Numbered from the stretch's first letter, positions 51,032 to 63,240 are shown. The stretch is 64,000 nt of DNA from Heterobasidion occidentale (GCA_039111635.1 JBCAQO010000002.1:1612001-1676000), one strand, 5' to 3'. Notes: generated by a model from the letters alone, not told the origin. Numbers and translations are program-made.

Positions 51032-52111
51032 TGATGAGCATGCACCCGCTCTGGGGTCCGAGGAAGGTATTTGAGAAGCTTTGGGAAGAGACCAAACAGC
51101 TCTAGACAAGTACCAAAGATGCCAACTTATGCCGAACACGGTCGGTCCCTACCCAAATGACTGCAAGCCACTGACGGATGTTTGGCAGCACTTGGGTCAG
51201 TTTGTGCACACTTCATGTACTTACCATGACCGCATAGGAGTGTTACGATAAGACTTTTACAAGATAGGGAGCAGATAGCCCTTTCGGCCGACGTTGTCCG
51301 CAAGTCGGTCAGTCCTTATCGCTTATTGTCCCAACTTTCACATAGTTGGTCGGACACAATCTCACACCATTGCTTGCCTATCCAAGCCATACGTTTACGA
51401 GTTTTTTCTTTTCATTGGCTCTCCAGTGCCTGCTCCAGCTACCTACACTCAGACGATAGATACCGAATGTTTGGAATTTCGTCATTGCTGATAGACTTTT
51501 ACCTTATTGACTTTGGAACCCATATGGACATCTCACCTACCTTCTTATCTTCACTGTTTGCTAGGTCTTGGCACCCGTTTGGCACTTACTCTCATTTCTC
51601 GTTCAATATTTTACTTAGGGGCTCTGTATACTATAAAAACCTACATACAACTCTGGAATAGACCAGCTTTTGCACCCCACAGTTCAGAGCTAACTTGCAC
51701 TTGTCTCAACCATTGAAATTGTCTTCATTGATCTCCAAAAACTCGTCTTCCTTGACATTCGGCCTCGTTCGCGTCCATACTCATCTTTTTACTCGTACCT
51801 CTTGTCCTCCTTTGTATATTGTCAAAGTTCCATGTGGCTCTTGAAGCATGTAGTTGTCAATTGCAGCACTACCTTTCTTGTTACCAAACAAATTCCTGAC
51901 GCAACCGACCAAACATTTGGTTGGTGTTCGGTACAGTCCCAAAAACTGTTTGGGTGCTATAATCTCATCCTCCCCATTGCTTCTCAGTGTACCCTCACTT
52001 TCTAAAGTTGTCACTAACAATTCCTTGTGTATTAAATACTAGCTCTAGCACCCCTTGCTCTAGAGGTTGTTTTGGTGTTGTGCGGCACCTAGAGATGCCT
52101 CTAGCGTATCA
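51032..52111 (+). repeat. Solo LTR of the element C family nested in another
   Basis: TGATGAGCATGCACCCG to CTCTAGCGTATCA, 1080 bp, opposite orientation to the host LTR. Flanks ATGG (51028-51031) and ACAG (52112-52115); the uninterrupted family sequence here has ACGG, so each flank carries one CpG transition. Confidence 0.85.
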
Positions 52112-52115
52112 ACAG

Positions 52116-52392
52116 ATAATGTCGGCCAAACGGGCTGTCTGATCCCAATCCTGTATTAGAACATCGTAAGGCTCCTTTGATGACTCCTGTGCAGTCATGG
52201 TAAGTACGTGACATATGTGTGAACTGACCCAAGTGCTGCTGAACATCCTTCGGTGGCTTGCAGTCATTTGGGTAGGGACCAACCGCATTCGGTACAAGTC
52301 GGCATCTTTGGTACTCGTCTAGAGCTGTTTGGGCTCTCCCAAAAGCTTCCCAAATACCTCCCTTAGACCCCAGAGCAGGTGCATGCTCATCA
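52116..52392 (-). repeat. Solo LTR of the element C family, right part
   Basis: Resumes the LTR begun at 50219; ends GCATGCTCATCA. Confidence 0.82.
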
Positions 52393-52396
52393 GCGC

Positions 52397-54135
52397 CACA
52401 TCACATCAATGCACTTTTGCATCCTTATGGCAAAGCACAAGTCGTCTCTATAGGCTACCTTGTGCATTCCTACTAAGAAACTTAAGGATAAAGAGTGATT
52501 TGTTCTATCTTGTCCATATTCTTGTGCTCTACTAACTTGTAGTAATATAGACGCCTCTCAGAGGTGGCACCTAGACAAGCCAGATAGGTAAACCTATCCC
52601 ATCACCACCCAAAGAGGATATTAGCAGTGGCATCTTCTTATCCTCTGGTGACACTGTCGCCAATACTAAAGGCCATAGGATGTTCAGCATGTAAGCCATA
52701 GTTCTATCCTTTATAAATCACATCATGAAATATGATTTTTGTGTAGTTCAACGCCCTTGGATCCTTTGACCCCCAACAGCGCACCATCAATAACACCAAC
52801 TCCACAGAATGGCAAAGCAGTCAGTTTACCAGTGGCCTTGATGAGAGAAAAGGAGCTGCATGAGGGTCCCTCATATGAGGCAGGTAAGGCAGACAAACAA
52901 ACCTCATTGCTTGATTTTATGGAGAAGCAACCTGTGGCACCGAGACTGTCAAAAATGTAAGCAGTGATAGTTTGAGTAAGCCTTTGCTGATACAATTTAC
53001 CATAGACAAGAAGCAACAGATTGTCTCCTCGTCTTACCGTCAGTTTTCATTGTCTTATACCACCCAGCAACTATTGATGATGATATCCTGCAGGGAACTG
53101 GAGGCTGTTACTGACAGAGGGAGAAACTCTGAACTGATGCCTGTTCCAAGAGCAGAAGTCACACTTTCATTTACTAGTCTTACAGCACAAAGGTGGGTTG
53201 CTTTACTGCCTCTTATCTTGCTGCAACTCATGATTGTTTATTAGGTGATTGGATGCCATTTGCACTCACCCTGGGTCCCGCAAAATCAAGAATCTTGCTC
53301 TCATTGATCCTAATGACTACATGCTAGTTGGAAATGTGATCTTAACGAAGCAGCCGTGTAAACTGGCTATGTTTTTTTTCCTGGCATTGTCATGGAGTGT
53401 AAACTTCTCAGTGACGCCAACAGGAGTCGGCAGGTATGTCTTGCTCCTTTTGAATGTGTATGGCAGCGTGCAGCCACTGCTTTGGAGAGAATTACAAAAC
53501 ACAATGGCCTCTATTTCTCTTCATGGGCATATGGATTGTCCTTCACAATGCTCAAATCTTCAAAGAATTGTATGTTTTTTGTTTTGCTATCTGTACCCTT
53601 TTTCACATCTACATCAGACACAGGTGCACCAGCCCCTCCTCATGTAATGAAGAACCCACAGAACTTCTATGGTCAAGATTTCACCAATTCATTGCTTCTA
53701 TGGGACAGAGATAGTACATTGTTCTAGTGTATCTCAGTAAATGAGTTTCTCACAATACATATATCTATCTAGTGCCAATCTACAATGGGCAATCGCAGTT
53801 CAGTCTCAACAAATTTGCAGACGGTCCCAGGATGACCTCCAAAATTCAAGCCAATTTAGCAGCACTTGTAGTCTTTGTTGTGAAAGTCTACAACAAGGAG
53901 AAGCAAGCTCACCACGTCACTCAATGTGTATGGTCTTGCATTGTTAGAGGAGCTGGATGAAAAGGCTGTTGAGTCTCAGTCCGCTGGCGAGTCCAAGTCA
54001 GAATTCAAAGAGCTTAGCAAAGGTGCACAAGTGTGGGGGATTGACTCGCAATTCTGTGAGTAGTCTGCCTTGTTGGAGGATCAGTGTTCTGAGGTTGTTG
54101 GGGATCTCAATGAAGAAGATATTGTTTTCTGATAT
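52397..54135 (+). pseudogene. Remnants of one or two unrecognised spliced genes
   Basis: Exon-like blocks on the plus strand: 52739-52958 (LDPLTPNSAPSITPTPQNGK, KQTSLLDFMEKQPVAPRLSK) with a donor GTAAGC at 52958; about 53020-53195 (RAEVTLSFTSLTAQR) with donor GTGGGT and acceptor TTAG at about 53245; 53392-53570 (MECKLLSDANRSRQVCLAPF, ERITKHNGLYFSSWAYGL) with intron GTATGT ... CAG to about 53619; then GAPAPPHVMKNPQNFYGQDF to TAG at 53725-53727. A further block at 53790-54130 (MTSKIQANLAALVVFVVKVY, EELDEKAVESQSAGESKSEF) may be a second gene end. Frames do not all join, so it is probably decayed. Family unknown. Confidence 0.4.
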
Positions 54136-54583
54136 ATGATACTTTTACTTGATATGTCCTACGTACACAAACCAACCAACACAAAGCAGGTTGTCTTAGC
54201 CACATGAATCTGCTCCCACATGCAAAATCCAAACACCTAGTCTGTGTTTCCATCCCAGTCTGCTGCAGATCTATTCAATACATGATTATCAGGCATTAAA
54301 GTAGTACTCCACCTGGTGGTGGTATCAGTATCTCCACTTCGCTTTCTTCTGTCTATGGATGTTTGTGTAAGTAAAATGACGAGACTTGAGGACCTGGTAC
54401 TGACCTAGAACATAAGAAGCTGATTCCTCTATGTTATTAGAACCTAACTGCATGTCCCTTCTACGTTGCTGAATAGGGACATACATGTTGTCAATCCTTG
54501 TGGGACTTGGATTGGTTAGTGTCACAAAACAAGATAGAGATCAAGTGTTGCGGTTTGGACACTTTCTCTAGTGTGTAAGCCGT

Positions 54584-55591
54584 TGATACACTAGAAGCGG
54601 CTCTAAGTGCCGAGCACAACACCAAAAACAACTTCTAGAGCAGGGGTGCTAGAGCTAGTATCTGATACACAAGGAATCGTTAGTTACAACTTCAGAAGGC
54701 GAGAGCGCACTGAAGAGTAATGGGAAAGGTGGGATTAAAGCACCTGAATGGTTTCAGGACTGCACTGAATACCGACCAAATATTTGGTTGGTAGGTTGGT
54801 CAGATCGGGGATTCGGTCGGTAACGAAGGAGTAGTGCCGCAACCGATAACTACGCGCTTCAAGAGCCACACGGGACTCTGACAATATACGATGGCGGACG
54901 AGAGGTACGAGCAAGGAGACAAGTACAAACACGAACAAAGCCGAACGATGAGAAGGACAAGTTTGCGAAAGTTGGCGAAGACAATTTCAATAGTTGAGAT
55001 GAGTGCAAATGAGCTCTGAACTGTAGGGTGCAAAAGCTGGTTTATTCTAGAGTTGTATGTAGGGTTTTATAGTAAACGGAGCCCCTAAGCAAAATATAGA
55101 AATGAGAAATGAGAGTAAGTACCGAACGAGCGCCAAGACCCAGCGAACAGCGAAGATAAGAAGGTAGGTGAAATGTCCATATGGGTCCCGAAGGCGATAA
55201 GGTAAAAGTCTATCAGCAATGATGAAATCCCAAATGTTTGGTATCCATCGTCCGAGTGTAGGTAGCAGGAACAGGCATTGGAGAACCAATGAAAATAAGG
55301 AAATAGTAACGTACGATCAGGGTGGCCAAGTAATGGTGCAAGATTGTGTTTGACCGACCATGCAAAAGTCAGGAAGATAAGCGATAAGGACCGACTGACT
55401 CACGGAGCACATTGGCCGAAACGGACTACCAAGTGCTGCCGAACGTCCTTCAGTGGCTTGCGGTTGGTCGGGTAGAGACCAACTGTGTTTGGTAATAGTT
55501 GGTGTCTTCGGTACCCGTCTAGAGCTGGTCAGCTTCTCCCCAAAGCTTCCCAAATACCTTCCCGGACCCCAGCGTGGGTGCATGCTCATCA
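54584..55591 (-). repeat. Solo LTR of the element C family
   Basis: TGATACACTAGAAGCGG to GCATGCTCATCA, 1008 bp, with perfect 4-bp duplications CCGT at 54580-54583 and 55592-55595. A short internal deletion near 55430 is apparent. Confidence 0.92.
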
Positions 55592-55595
55592 CCGT

Positions 55596-58018
55596 ACATT
55601 GTGTATCTATCAACCATCACACGCAAAGTAGGCACGCTCTTCATTATGGAAATATGCGCTTATTAACATCCCTTGCATCAGAGAAAAGGGGTTGGGTGCT
55701 CATGTGGGAAACATAGCCATCAGATCATGCCTAGTCAGAGGGCATAGCTATGTGTGCTTTGGGTAATATTCTTTGGCTCATGATGGAACTAATGGATTGT
55801 AAATGGGTTAAGATGCAGGTCTTGAATTTTATAAACAAATATGGCTCGTACCGTCTAATGGGACAATTTGCCACATTGGGAGAGAGTCTTTGGCTTCAAG
55901 TGAGGTATGATGGGACATCTGTGCAGAAAGCAAGGAGTATGAGCCCAGTCTCCCTGCACATGGAACTTGACCACACCTAGTGAACGTAAAGTGATGTGAT
56001 TGTAAATCAGTGTCTGTAGACGATGGGGCTTTTATAGACAACAGCACCAAGTACATAGCGCTGTTCTACTTTGTCTGATGCCTGGTATTCTGGCTATTAT
56101 GGGCATGTGTTAGTTGAATTTCATACTTGTTATTGAATATGAACTGTTACATGTCAATAGCTTTGAATTCTCCTCACTATTATATCCATGCTTGCACCTT
56201 GGGATTAGCAAATTTGAGATTTAACTACCATCCCATCTAAAACTTCAATACAACTAGCTTTTGCATAAATTGGTCTTTACCTCAACATTACAATAATTTC
56301 CTATAAGCGCAATGCAAGCTATGTTTAGACCCAAAAAATGTTGCTATTGGTAGCATCCCATGGGCCTGAGTAGTCGGTTTGTGTGACTGAGAGTTCTAGC
56401 ACTCTATTGGACTCTATGTCAATACCTGAGCACTTATACTTAATTTGTGTCTTTATTATGACAAACGTACACATGTCTACACTGAAGTCATTGCTACTCT
56501 GTCATCTGTCAACATCTTTATCAACAAAGTCTGTGTAATATCAATTAGTATATTAAGTTAATTCCATAATAAGTAATCCTACCTTTACCAACACCACTTT
56601 ACCCATACAAATATGCTACAAAAAGATGAAGACACATTAAAGGTATCCTGCACAAAATCAAAAGTAGATTGCTCATGATTATCCCATATGATAAGCTCTG
56701 CATTGCTCTGGCTATAATAACCAGCTAATAATTGATTTGGGTTTAAACCATTATATGGGATATCAGTGAAGCATTAAAAATCTAACTTTAAAACATACAT
56801 ATCAGAATTTGCCAATATAGACCTACTTTGCTGAACTTGTGGTAATACTTCAAGAGTTATTACAAAGTAGTTACGTATAAGGTCTGGAGAATATCCAAAT
56901 GGAAAGATTTCATTATTTGAAACACAAGGTGGCAAAGGTAAGTAGCTGATAACTGGTTTAGGGCAGGGTTGGCATGCAACATTAGTTATTGGCAGTTTGT
57001 TACTAACTGAAGGGTTTATGATGGGGAAAAAAAAAGTAACAGATACTTCATAAAAAACCTCATGTTTTATAGAACAATCAGATTGAATGTGTTATTCAAA
57101 GTCTTTTTTTACATGTAATCTTGTAGTATATATAAAATGGCTATTTTTGCTTAATATATATGTTCATATGTTATTTTACAATTTTACTTACATCACAAGG
57201 TAACTCAACTGATCTGGAAAATGACATAAAGATATAATGTTTTTGATATATAATATCATATAGTAGGCTAAATATAAATTCAGGATCTGAGATTTATTGA
57301 GATGCATGCTTGTTACTTTAATAAACATAAGCACTAGTTTTTACACTTTTTTATTTGAGTATGTATTTTTGAGTAAAAAAGAATTGTCACAACTAATGGC
57401 TAGCCTTATTGTTTTAAAATATAAGTATTCTTTGAACCTATGATCTTAGGTTTTAGATAAATATCTTAATAAAGAGGGCAAAAAATAGAGTCTAGTAGCA
57501 ACTAGCCATCAGCTAATCTTATACAACAAATCACGTGAGACTACTGTCCTATAGGCTTTGGGAAGTAAAATGGAGTATACTAGAGCTTTAAGCAAAGATT
57601 AGGCCAAAAAACTAGCCATTATGGCAAAACCTCATATGATCTTATGGGTGAACCTTATGAGACATCACAGAGAAGCCTCACTAGACCTTATATATAGACA
57701 CCATTATAGAATATTATAGGTAATTGTAGAACTACACAAACACCAAACAAGTACTGAATATCACAGGCACTGGACAATGGACTAAGAATTGCACAAAAAC
57801 TCAAATTTAGCATTGTTGTGCTATTGCAAGTTTACAACATGATGGGTAGGGCCCTATGCATGGGCACTATCTGGCACCATTATCAAAATTGATAGGCAAT
57901 TATAGAACTTGATAAACATTGCACTATTGTGCCATCATAACACAACAGGTGGGAGCCTAGTTATATGAGGGCTATTTTGTTTGGCTAGGTAAGCTTTCAT
58001 ATGACTATAGTTTGTATT
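55596..58018. other. AT-rich, no supported feature
   Basis: The open frame at 55750-55980 is not convincing, and from 56100 on the DNA is strongly AT-rich with only short frames. No RNA gene or repeat was recognised. Confidence 0.55.
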
Positions 58019-58232
58019 ATAGTGTATTTGTCACACTATTATGGCAATAGGGACTGGACTGCTCATTTTACAATCGGATGCCACGCTTTGACATAAGCAG
58101 CATGGCATATGACCCTAGAAACCCCTCGTTTGAATATTTCTAATTGAAATTTCAACTTTCAGCACCAGTAAATGTACTAGCCAGGTCTGAAATTCCATAA
58201 GTTAGGTATAGAATAATACTAGCAAGGTATAA
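58019..58232. repeat. Left arm of a 2.9-kb-spaced inverted repeat
   Basis: Includes GGGACTGGACTGCTCATTTT, CAATCGGATGCCAC and TTGAAATTTCAACTTTCAGC. The reverse complement of 61109-61331 matches it along its length at roughly 80-85 percent by eye. Confidence 0.75.
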
Positions 58233-58769
58233 GTACTAGAGATTGGAGAAAGCAACTTGTCTAAGTAATATTAAGCTTCTATCACTTGTAAACCACTCAT
58301 GTTTATATGAAGAATGTTAGAAAAAGTAAACCTTGATAATAAGCCCTTATTATTATAAGGCCTTAATATTACGGGACCTTATAATGCATTATAAGAAATG
58401 AGTCAGGGCAATATGATAGATCATGATCCCATCATAATGAGGATTACAATTGATTATTAGCCCTGGTATTGACTTAGTAATGGCTTCCGGGCCGATCTGT
58501 ACATAGTAAATTGAATCAAAATTATGATGCTGAACTTAATGTATTATGATATCAAGACTCAGAATCATAATGCCCAACTGTTTTTTCCAACAAAATAAAC
58601 ATTATATTGAGAAATAAGAGCAAGAGGCAACTCTATGCTCTTGGTTGGCTAAAGGAGGGCAAATAAAATGATCAAAAGTATCTTGTCTGTGATATTAATG
58701 TTGAGTGCACTCAGCAGGTCAGAGGGGATGGGCATTAGCACATGGCAACTTATTTATACAAGCGAGATC

Positions 58770-58890
58770 TTCTTGCAAAGTTGAGCTCTAAACAAAGGGG
58801 TGTTCAAAACTGGTCTATTGTAGCATTACAAGTAGGTATTTATAATAAATTACAGTGAGTAAAGTAAACACAACATTGTAAGGTAAAGTA
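58770..58890 (-). repeat. Diverged LTR-like fragment related to the element C LTR
   Basis: GAGCTCT ... CTGGTCTATTGTAGCATTA then CAAGTAGGTATTTATAATAA parallels the TATA segment of the element C LTR (13810-13880). Boundaries not found. Confidence 0.35.
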
Positions 58891-59454
58891 AAGTTGACAT
58901 CATACCAAGACCAGAACTCTGAGAAATAAAGAAAAACCATATACAGAGGTGCTTATGGACCATGAGGTTTTATTGCACCATAATTGAGAGACAAAGTAAT
59001 ATTTAGTAAAGAGTATAGTAGTAAGATGAGGTAAACTCTGAGGGATAAAAAGAAGTGTATCGCAAGACCTATACTGTCCAATAGGTACACACAATAAAAC
59101 TCACTGTGATTGTGTGCTGCAGAGTTGCTTGCAGCTTTGCTCATATGATTGATGCTCAAGGTACATATGGTAAGAGCTTGGTGCTGCTATAGATAGTGCT
59201 GTGGGCCCAAGGTTGTTATGCAATACATATAGAAAGTGGGCAAGATGATGCAAGATGCTAACTACAGTGCTCAAAAAAGACCACGTCGGCCCAATGTCAT
59301 AAGGTCAAGCTTGTAGTGGGTATTGAAGAGAATTGCTCTAGGCTATGGGAGCACCCAGTGGTCTCTAGGGTCCTTTATAAGGTCAGTGCTAGAGTGCTTG
59401 TAGAGCTGCAAAAACAGGGGCCTTGATGCTTAGAGAGGTGGGGCACTCATCAGC

Positions 59455-59970
59455 ATGAGCTAAGAAGGTAACCAGATGCTGGACACAGTGCATAAATCAA
59501 GTATATTACAGGTGAATGAGCTAAAGAAGCCTTCTATGCTTCTAGCTTGTTCTATATATACATACAAGCTATTTAAGGCTGGATCAAGATCTAGTCTGTG
59601 TGCCTAAATGTTAATCTATGTATCTGCAAAGTGATGGGTGTCAAAAAGCACTTTGCATCAGTAAACAATCAAGATTTGTAATCAATAATAATTATCCTTC
59701 ATTATTGGTTGCAATCTATTTAAGCTTAATAAGTCAATCACTGATGTCTGTCTACATCCAGTAAGATTCAGGAACTATGGCTCTGGTTAGGACCTAAGGC
59801 CATCCAAAACATAAGTAAATGTTCATATTGAAGTATGTTAATGTAAGTACATAAATGTTCATGTGTTAGCATGTCAATGATGATAAGTCAGAAACAAGTC
59901 CAAGTTCAAGTCATAGCTGAAGCACTTGACTGACCTTCCAGCTCACGTGCAAAGCACATGTTAGAGCATA
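59455..59970 (+). repeat. Partial LTR of the element D family
   Basis: From GAGCTAAGAAGGTAACCAGA to CAAAGCACATGTTAG it parallels 60557-61020 of the solo LTR. The first half is missing. Confidence 0.75.
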
Positions 59971-60170
59971 GTTTTAACAATAACTAAATATAAAGCTAAT
60001 AGAAGCATAATAATAATAATAAACCCACCAGTTGTTTTACACTGCTTAGTATATAATGGCATGACTATCACTATTCCTAGCATTTGTGCTGCCTAGCACT
60101 TACTTAGCCACACACAGCTGAACATACCCTGCCCAATTGGGTATACCAGCTTGTACATAGATGCCTCAGC

Positions 60171-61032
60171 TGTTAGGTTGGAGATCTATCATGTGTATCA
60201 ATACACGAAGGGGATCCCTAGGCTATTCTGCTACAGTGTCGTAAAGCTATAAACTCTAATAGATAAAGACAATGGATTGTTTTTAAGCTCTTTGAAGAAA
60301 CTTAGGATTACTGTTGGCTTTGGCCTCGAAGAGTCGAAGGAGATGGTCTTCAAGTTCTTTTTGATGATGCAAGAAAACAGGACGATCTTCTCCTGTCCAA
60401 CAGATGACACTGGAAGGTGTCCAACTGAGAACTTGAAAGGCAGCGAGTCTAGTATATGTGAGAATGAATAGAGGGAGGATAGAGATGGGAGATGGGTCCA
60501 GTGTGTTGTCAGACCATATAAGAGATTTCTCAGATCTAACAGAGTTCACAGAGTGTGAGCTAAGAAGGTAGCCAGACACTGGACGCAGTGCAGAAATCAA
60601 GTGTTATTACAGGTAAACGAGCTAAGCTTCTTAAAGCTCATCTCGTCTATATATACAAAAGGCTATCTAGGGCCGGATCTCAATCTGGTCTATACACTTC
60701 TAAGGTACAGAAGTGATTGAGTAAACAATTGAGATCAATAAGCGATGATGGTAGTCCTTCTCGTCATTAATCTACAATGTAGCTAAGTATAGTACAGGAT
60801 CACTAATATCTGTCCACATTATATCAAATGTCTAGCCACATCTGATCAATCAGGAACAGAAACCAAGAATTGTTCATGCCAAGGCATGTAGATGTAAGTA
60901 GGTAAGTGTTTATGTGTTAGCATGTCAATGGTAACAAGTCAGCAATCACAGTCTGAGTTCAAGTCATGTCCGAAGCACTTGACTAACCCTCCAGCTCATG
61001 TGCAAAGCATGTGTTAGGACTGCGTCCTAACA
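60171..61032 (+). repeat. Solo LTR of the element D family
   Basis: TGTTAGGTTGGAGATC to GGACTGCGTCCTAACA, 862 bp. The last 21 bases form the same 9-bp hairpin as in element D. Flanks TCAGC and CTAGC could be a CCAGC duplication with one C-to-T on each side. TATA-like TATATATACAAAAGG near 60651. Confidence 0.88.
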
Positions 61033-61108
61033 CTAGCCCTTTTAGAAAATACATAGCTAGCATCTGCACAAATAATACTCCTTGGGCTATAGTGCACACT
61101 TACCAGTC

Positions 61109-61331
61109 ACTGCCAAAATCTATATTTTATACCTTGCTAGTATTATTTCATACCTCACTTGTGGAATTCCAGACCTGGCTAGTGCATTTACTAGTGCTGA
61201 AAGTTGAAATTTCAATTATAAAATATTTGAACAAGGGATTTCTGAGATCATATGCTATGCTACTTATGTCAAAGTGTGGCATCCGATTGCAAAATGAGCA
61301 GTCCAGTCCCTGTTGCTATACACTATAGCTA
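61109..61331. repeat. Right arm of the inverted repeat
   Basis: Reverse complement of 58019-58232; contains AAGTTGAAATTTCAATTA and AAAATGAGCAGTCCAGTCCC. The D-family solo LTR lies between the arms. Confidence 0.75.
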
Positions 61332-62548
61332 TTATTGAATAACTTCCCATAGGCCTTTCAAGTTTTAAAGGCCAGATTCTTCTAGTGGCTTGGTTGCCAC
61401 ATTAGCATAAGCAAGTCTATTTTGTCAGAGTGTTAGACTTCCCTTTGAGATTTTTGAACTGAAAAGATGATCCTATCTCCTTTCTAGTTCAGACTTATTA
61501 TTATAAACACTTTTTTAAACTCCACTTGAACCTTGTCAACTTATTTAGGCTAGCTTTACAAAAAGATGGGGCATAGTTGAAGCTCTGCTTAAATTAAATA
61601 TGTGCATGCACTGATTTATAGATAGTTCTGTGATTCTGAAAAGATTTCTAGTTTTATATCTAAATCAGAGTTTGATTCTGATTTATTAATTTAGAATTGC
61701 TCCAAATCTCCTAGAAAGTCACCCATTATAGGACTCTTTAGCTATTTTTCATTAATATGTTCAAGACAGTCAACTAAATAGAGTTTGAAGATACTGTAAA
61801 GTTACTAAAAAAGAATTACTGATCTTATCTTAAGGTAAGGTTATATACTGAATGCTTTTTTATCTTAGTCACATCTTAATTTTAGCTACAATCTATTTTG
61901 TTCTTGTATACAAAACTCTAGATAGAAGTCTGGTCCCAGAAATAATTCACTGCTGTATTTTCTCAAGTACCGGCTGGATCCAACCTTACACACCTAGCCT
62001 CACACTTACCAATTGGAATAGACCAAGCGGAGTCATTATGATGAGGAAAGCTGAGAGGTTTCCCCTTGACAGAGCTTAAGTGGAGCAGCAGAATGTGGAT
62101 TGACCAGCTGTGCCTAAGCCTATTACAAACCCATCAAAGTCAGTATACTATTTGTCAATGTTTACTACCTCGGCCACAGCAGCCACTGCCAATAGAACCA
62201 ATAGGTTGGTGTAGGTTGGTCCAGAGCTCCCCATTGTTGACCACACACACAGATTCTAATCTGTCCAAGTAGCTTCAATGCCAGTAAGTGATCCCAATAC
62301 ATGATGCATATACAAAGTCATGGATTCAATCTCACTGATTGTCATCCCTCACTGACTGTAATATGTAAAGATACCCAGAGTCTATATTGTGCACCACACT
62401 TTACTGTGCACCAAGCCTCCACTCGCCATTTCAAATGAGCCACCTACCAAGTATGTATTTATCTCTAAATCATTTCAAAAATTAACCTACAGACTACATA
62501 GTGTAATCAATACCAGCCCCAATCCATCAGCCCTGAGCTAACTGCAGG
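61332..62548. other. AT-rich, no gene; one copy of a 37-bp dispersed repeat
   Basis: A segment near 62003-62039 (CTTACCAATTGGAATAGACC then AAGCGGA) recurs at 63614-63651. Nothing else supported. Confidence 0.5.
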
Positions 62549-62695
62549 TCAAAAGGCGGCATAGAGCGCCCACCCATTGCAATTGAGCACGTCCACTCCT
62601 ACGTAGCTCGAGGTGAGGAAGTTCAGCATGCCAAGCACCGCGGGGAAGGTGTGTTTCAGCTCACGGGCAATGTAGGCATGCGCGGTGCCACACAT
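62549..62695 (-). CDS. Short CpG-rich coding segment, probably the last exon of an unrecognised gene
   Basis: 48 residues from MCGTAHAYIARELKHTF at 62695 to LNCNGWALYAAF, stop TGA at 62549-62551. It has many CpG (CACCGCGGGG, CTACGTAGCTCGAGG) in a region otherwise nearly free of CpG, and a protein-like composition. It may be a separate short ORF or a terminal exon; no upstream acceptor is obvious. Function unknown. Confidence 0.4.
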   Translation of the reverse strand: MCGTAHAYIARELKHTFPAVLGMLNFLTSSYVGVDVLNCNGWALYAAF

Positions 62696-62699
62696 TCAT

Positions 62700-63147
62700 A
62701 TGTGTTTGCTCCTCTTGGTTACTGATTTGATTATTCACTGTTTGTCAACTTGTACCAGCCAGATTTGTCCACCACAAAGAAGTCCCCATAAATGGGACTG
62801 GTTTCAATACTTTACCACAGCAGACAATTGGCCTGTCTCTGGCAAGTACACACAACCACAACATCTAGTAAGTGCATCAGTTATACGCTCAAACACATGC
62901 AACTAAAGCCAATCTGGTTCATTTGTTGAACCAACGACATACAGAGCACTTCCTCAACTCAATAATTGTTAAGATAGACCCCATCCTCATAAACCATTGA
63001 GCATACAATGTAAGTCACTCTTTAAGTTATATAAGCACCTTTTACTGATCAAACGATAGGTTCTAAAGGTGTTATTAGATCACAAAGTCAAGTGTTCTGT
63101 CAGGTGGAACGACTTTGACATGGTATGTATTGTTTTGTCATTTGTAG
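62700..63147. other. No supported feature
   Basis: AT-rich sequence with short frames only. Confidence 0.4.
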
Positions 63148-63240
63148 GCTATGCTCTCCATGGGCTTCATTGCAGAGGAGAGGAGCAGCTCCCATGTTGT
63201 GTATGTCCACCCTCATTGGGGAACTGCTGTTATTCACCAG
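63148..63240 (+). CDS. Probable internal exon of an unrecognised gene
   Basis: 31 codons (MLSMGFIAEERSSSHVVYVH, PHWGTAVIHQ) between an acceptor TTTGTAG ending at 63147 and a good donor GTGAGT at 63241. Too short for family assignment. Confidence 0.35.

Noticed and set aside
56100..58000. AT-rich block as a centromere core or replication origin
   Set aside because: AT-richness and absence of genes alone do not support this; no satellite or defined motif was seen.
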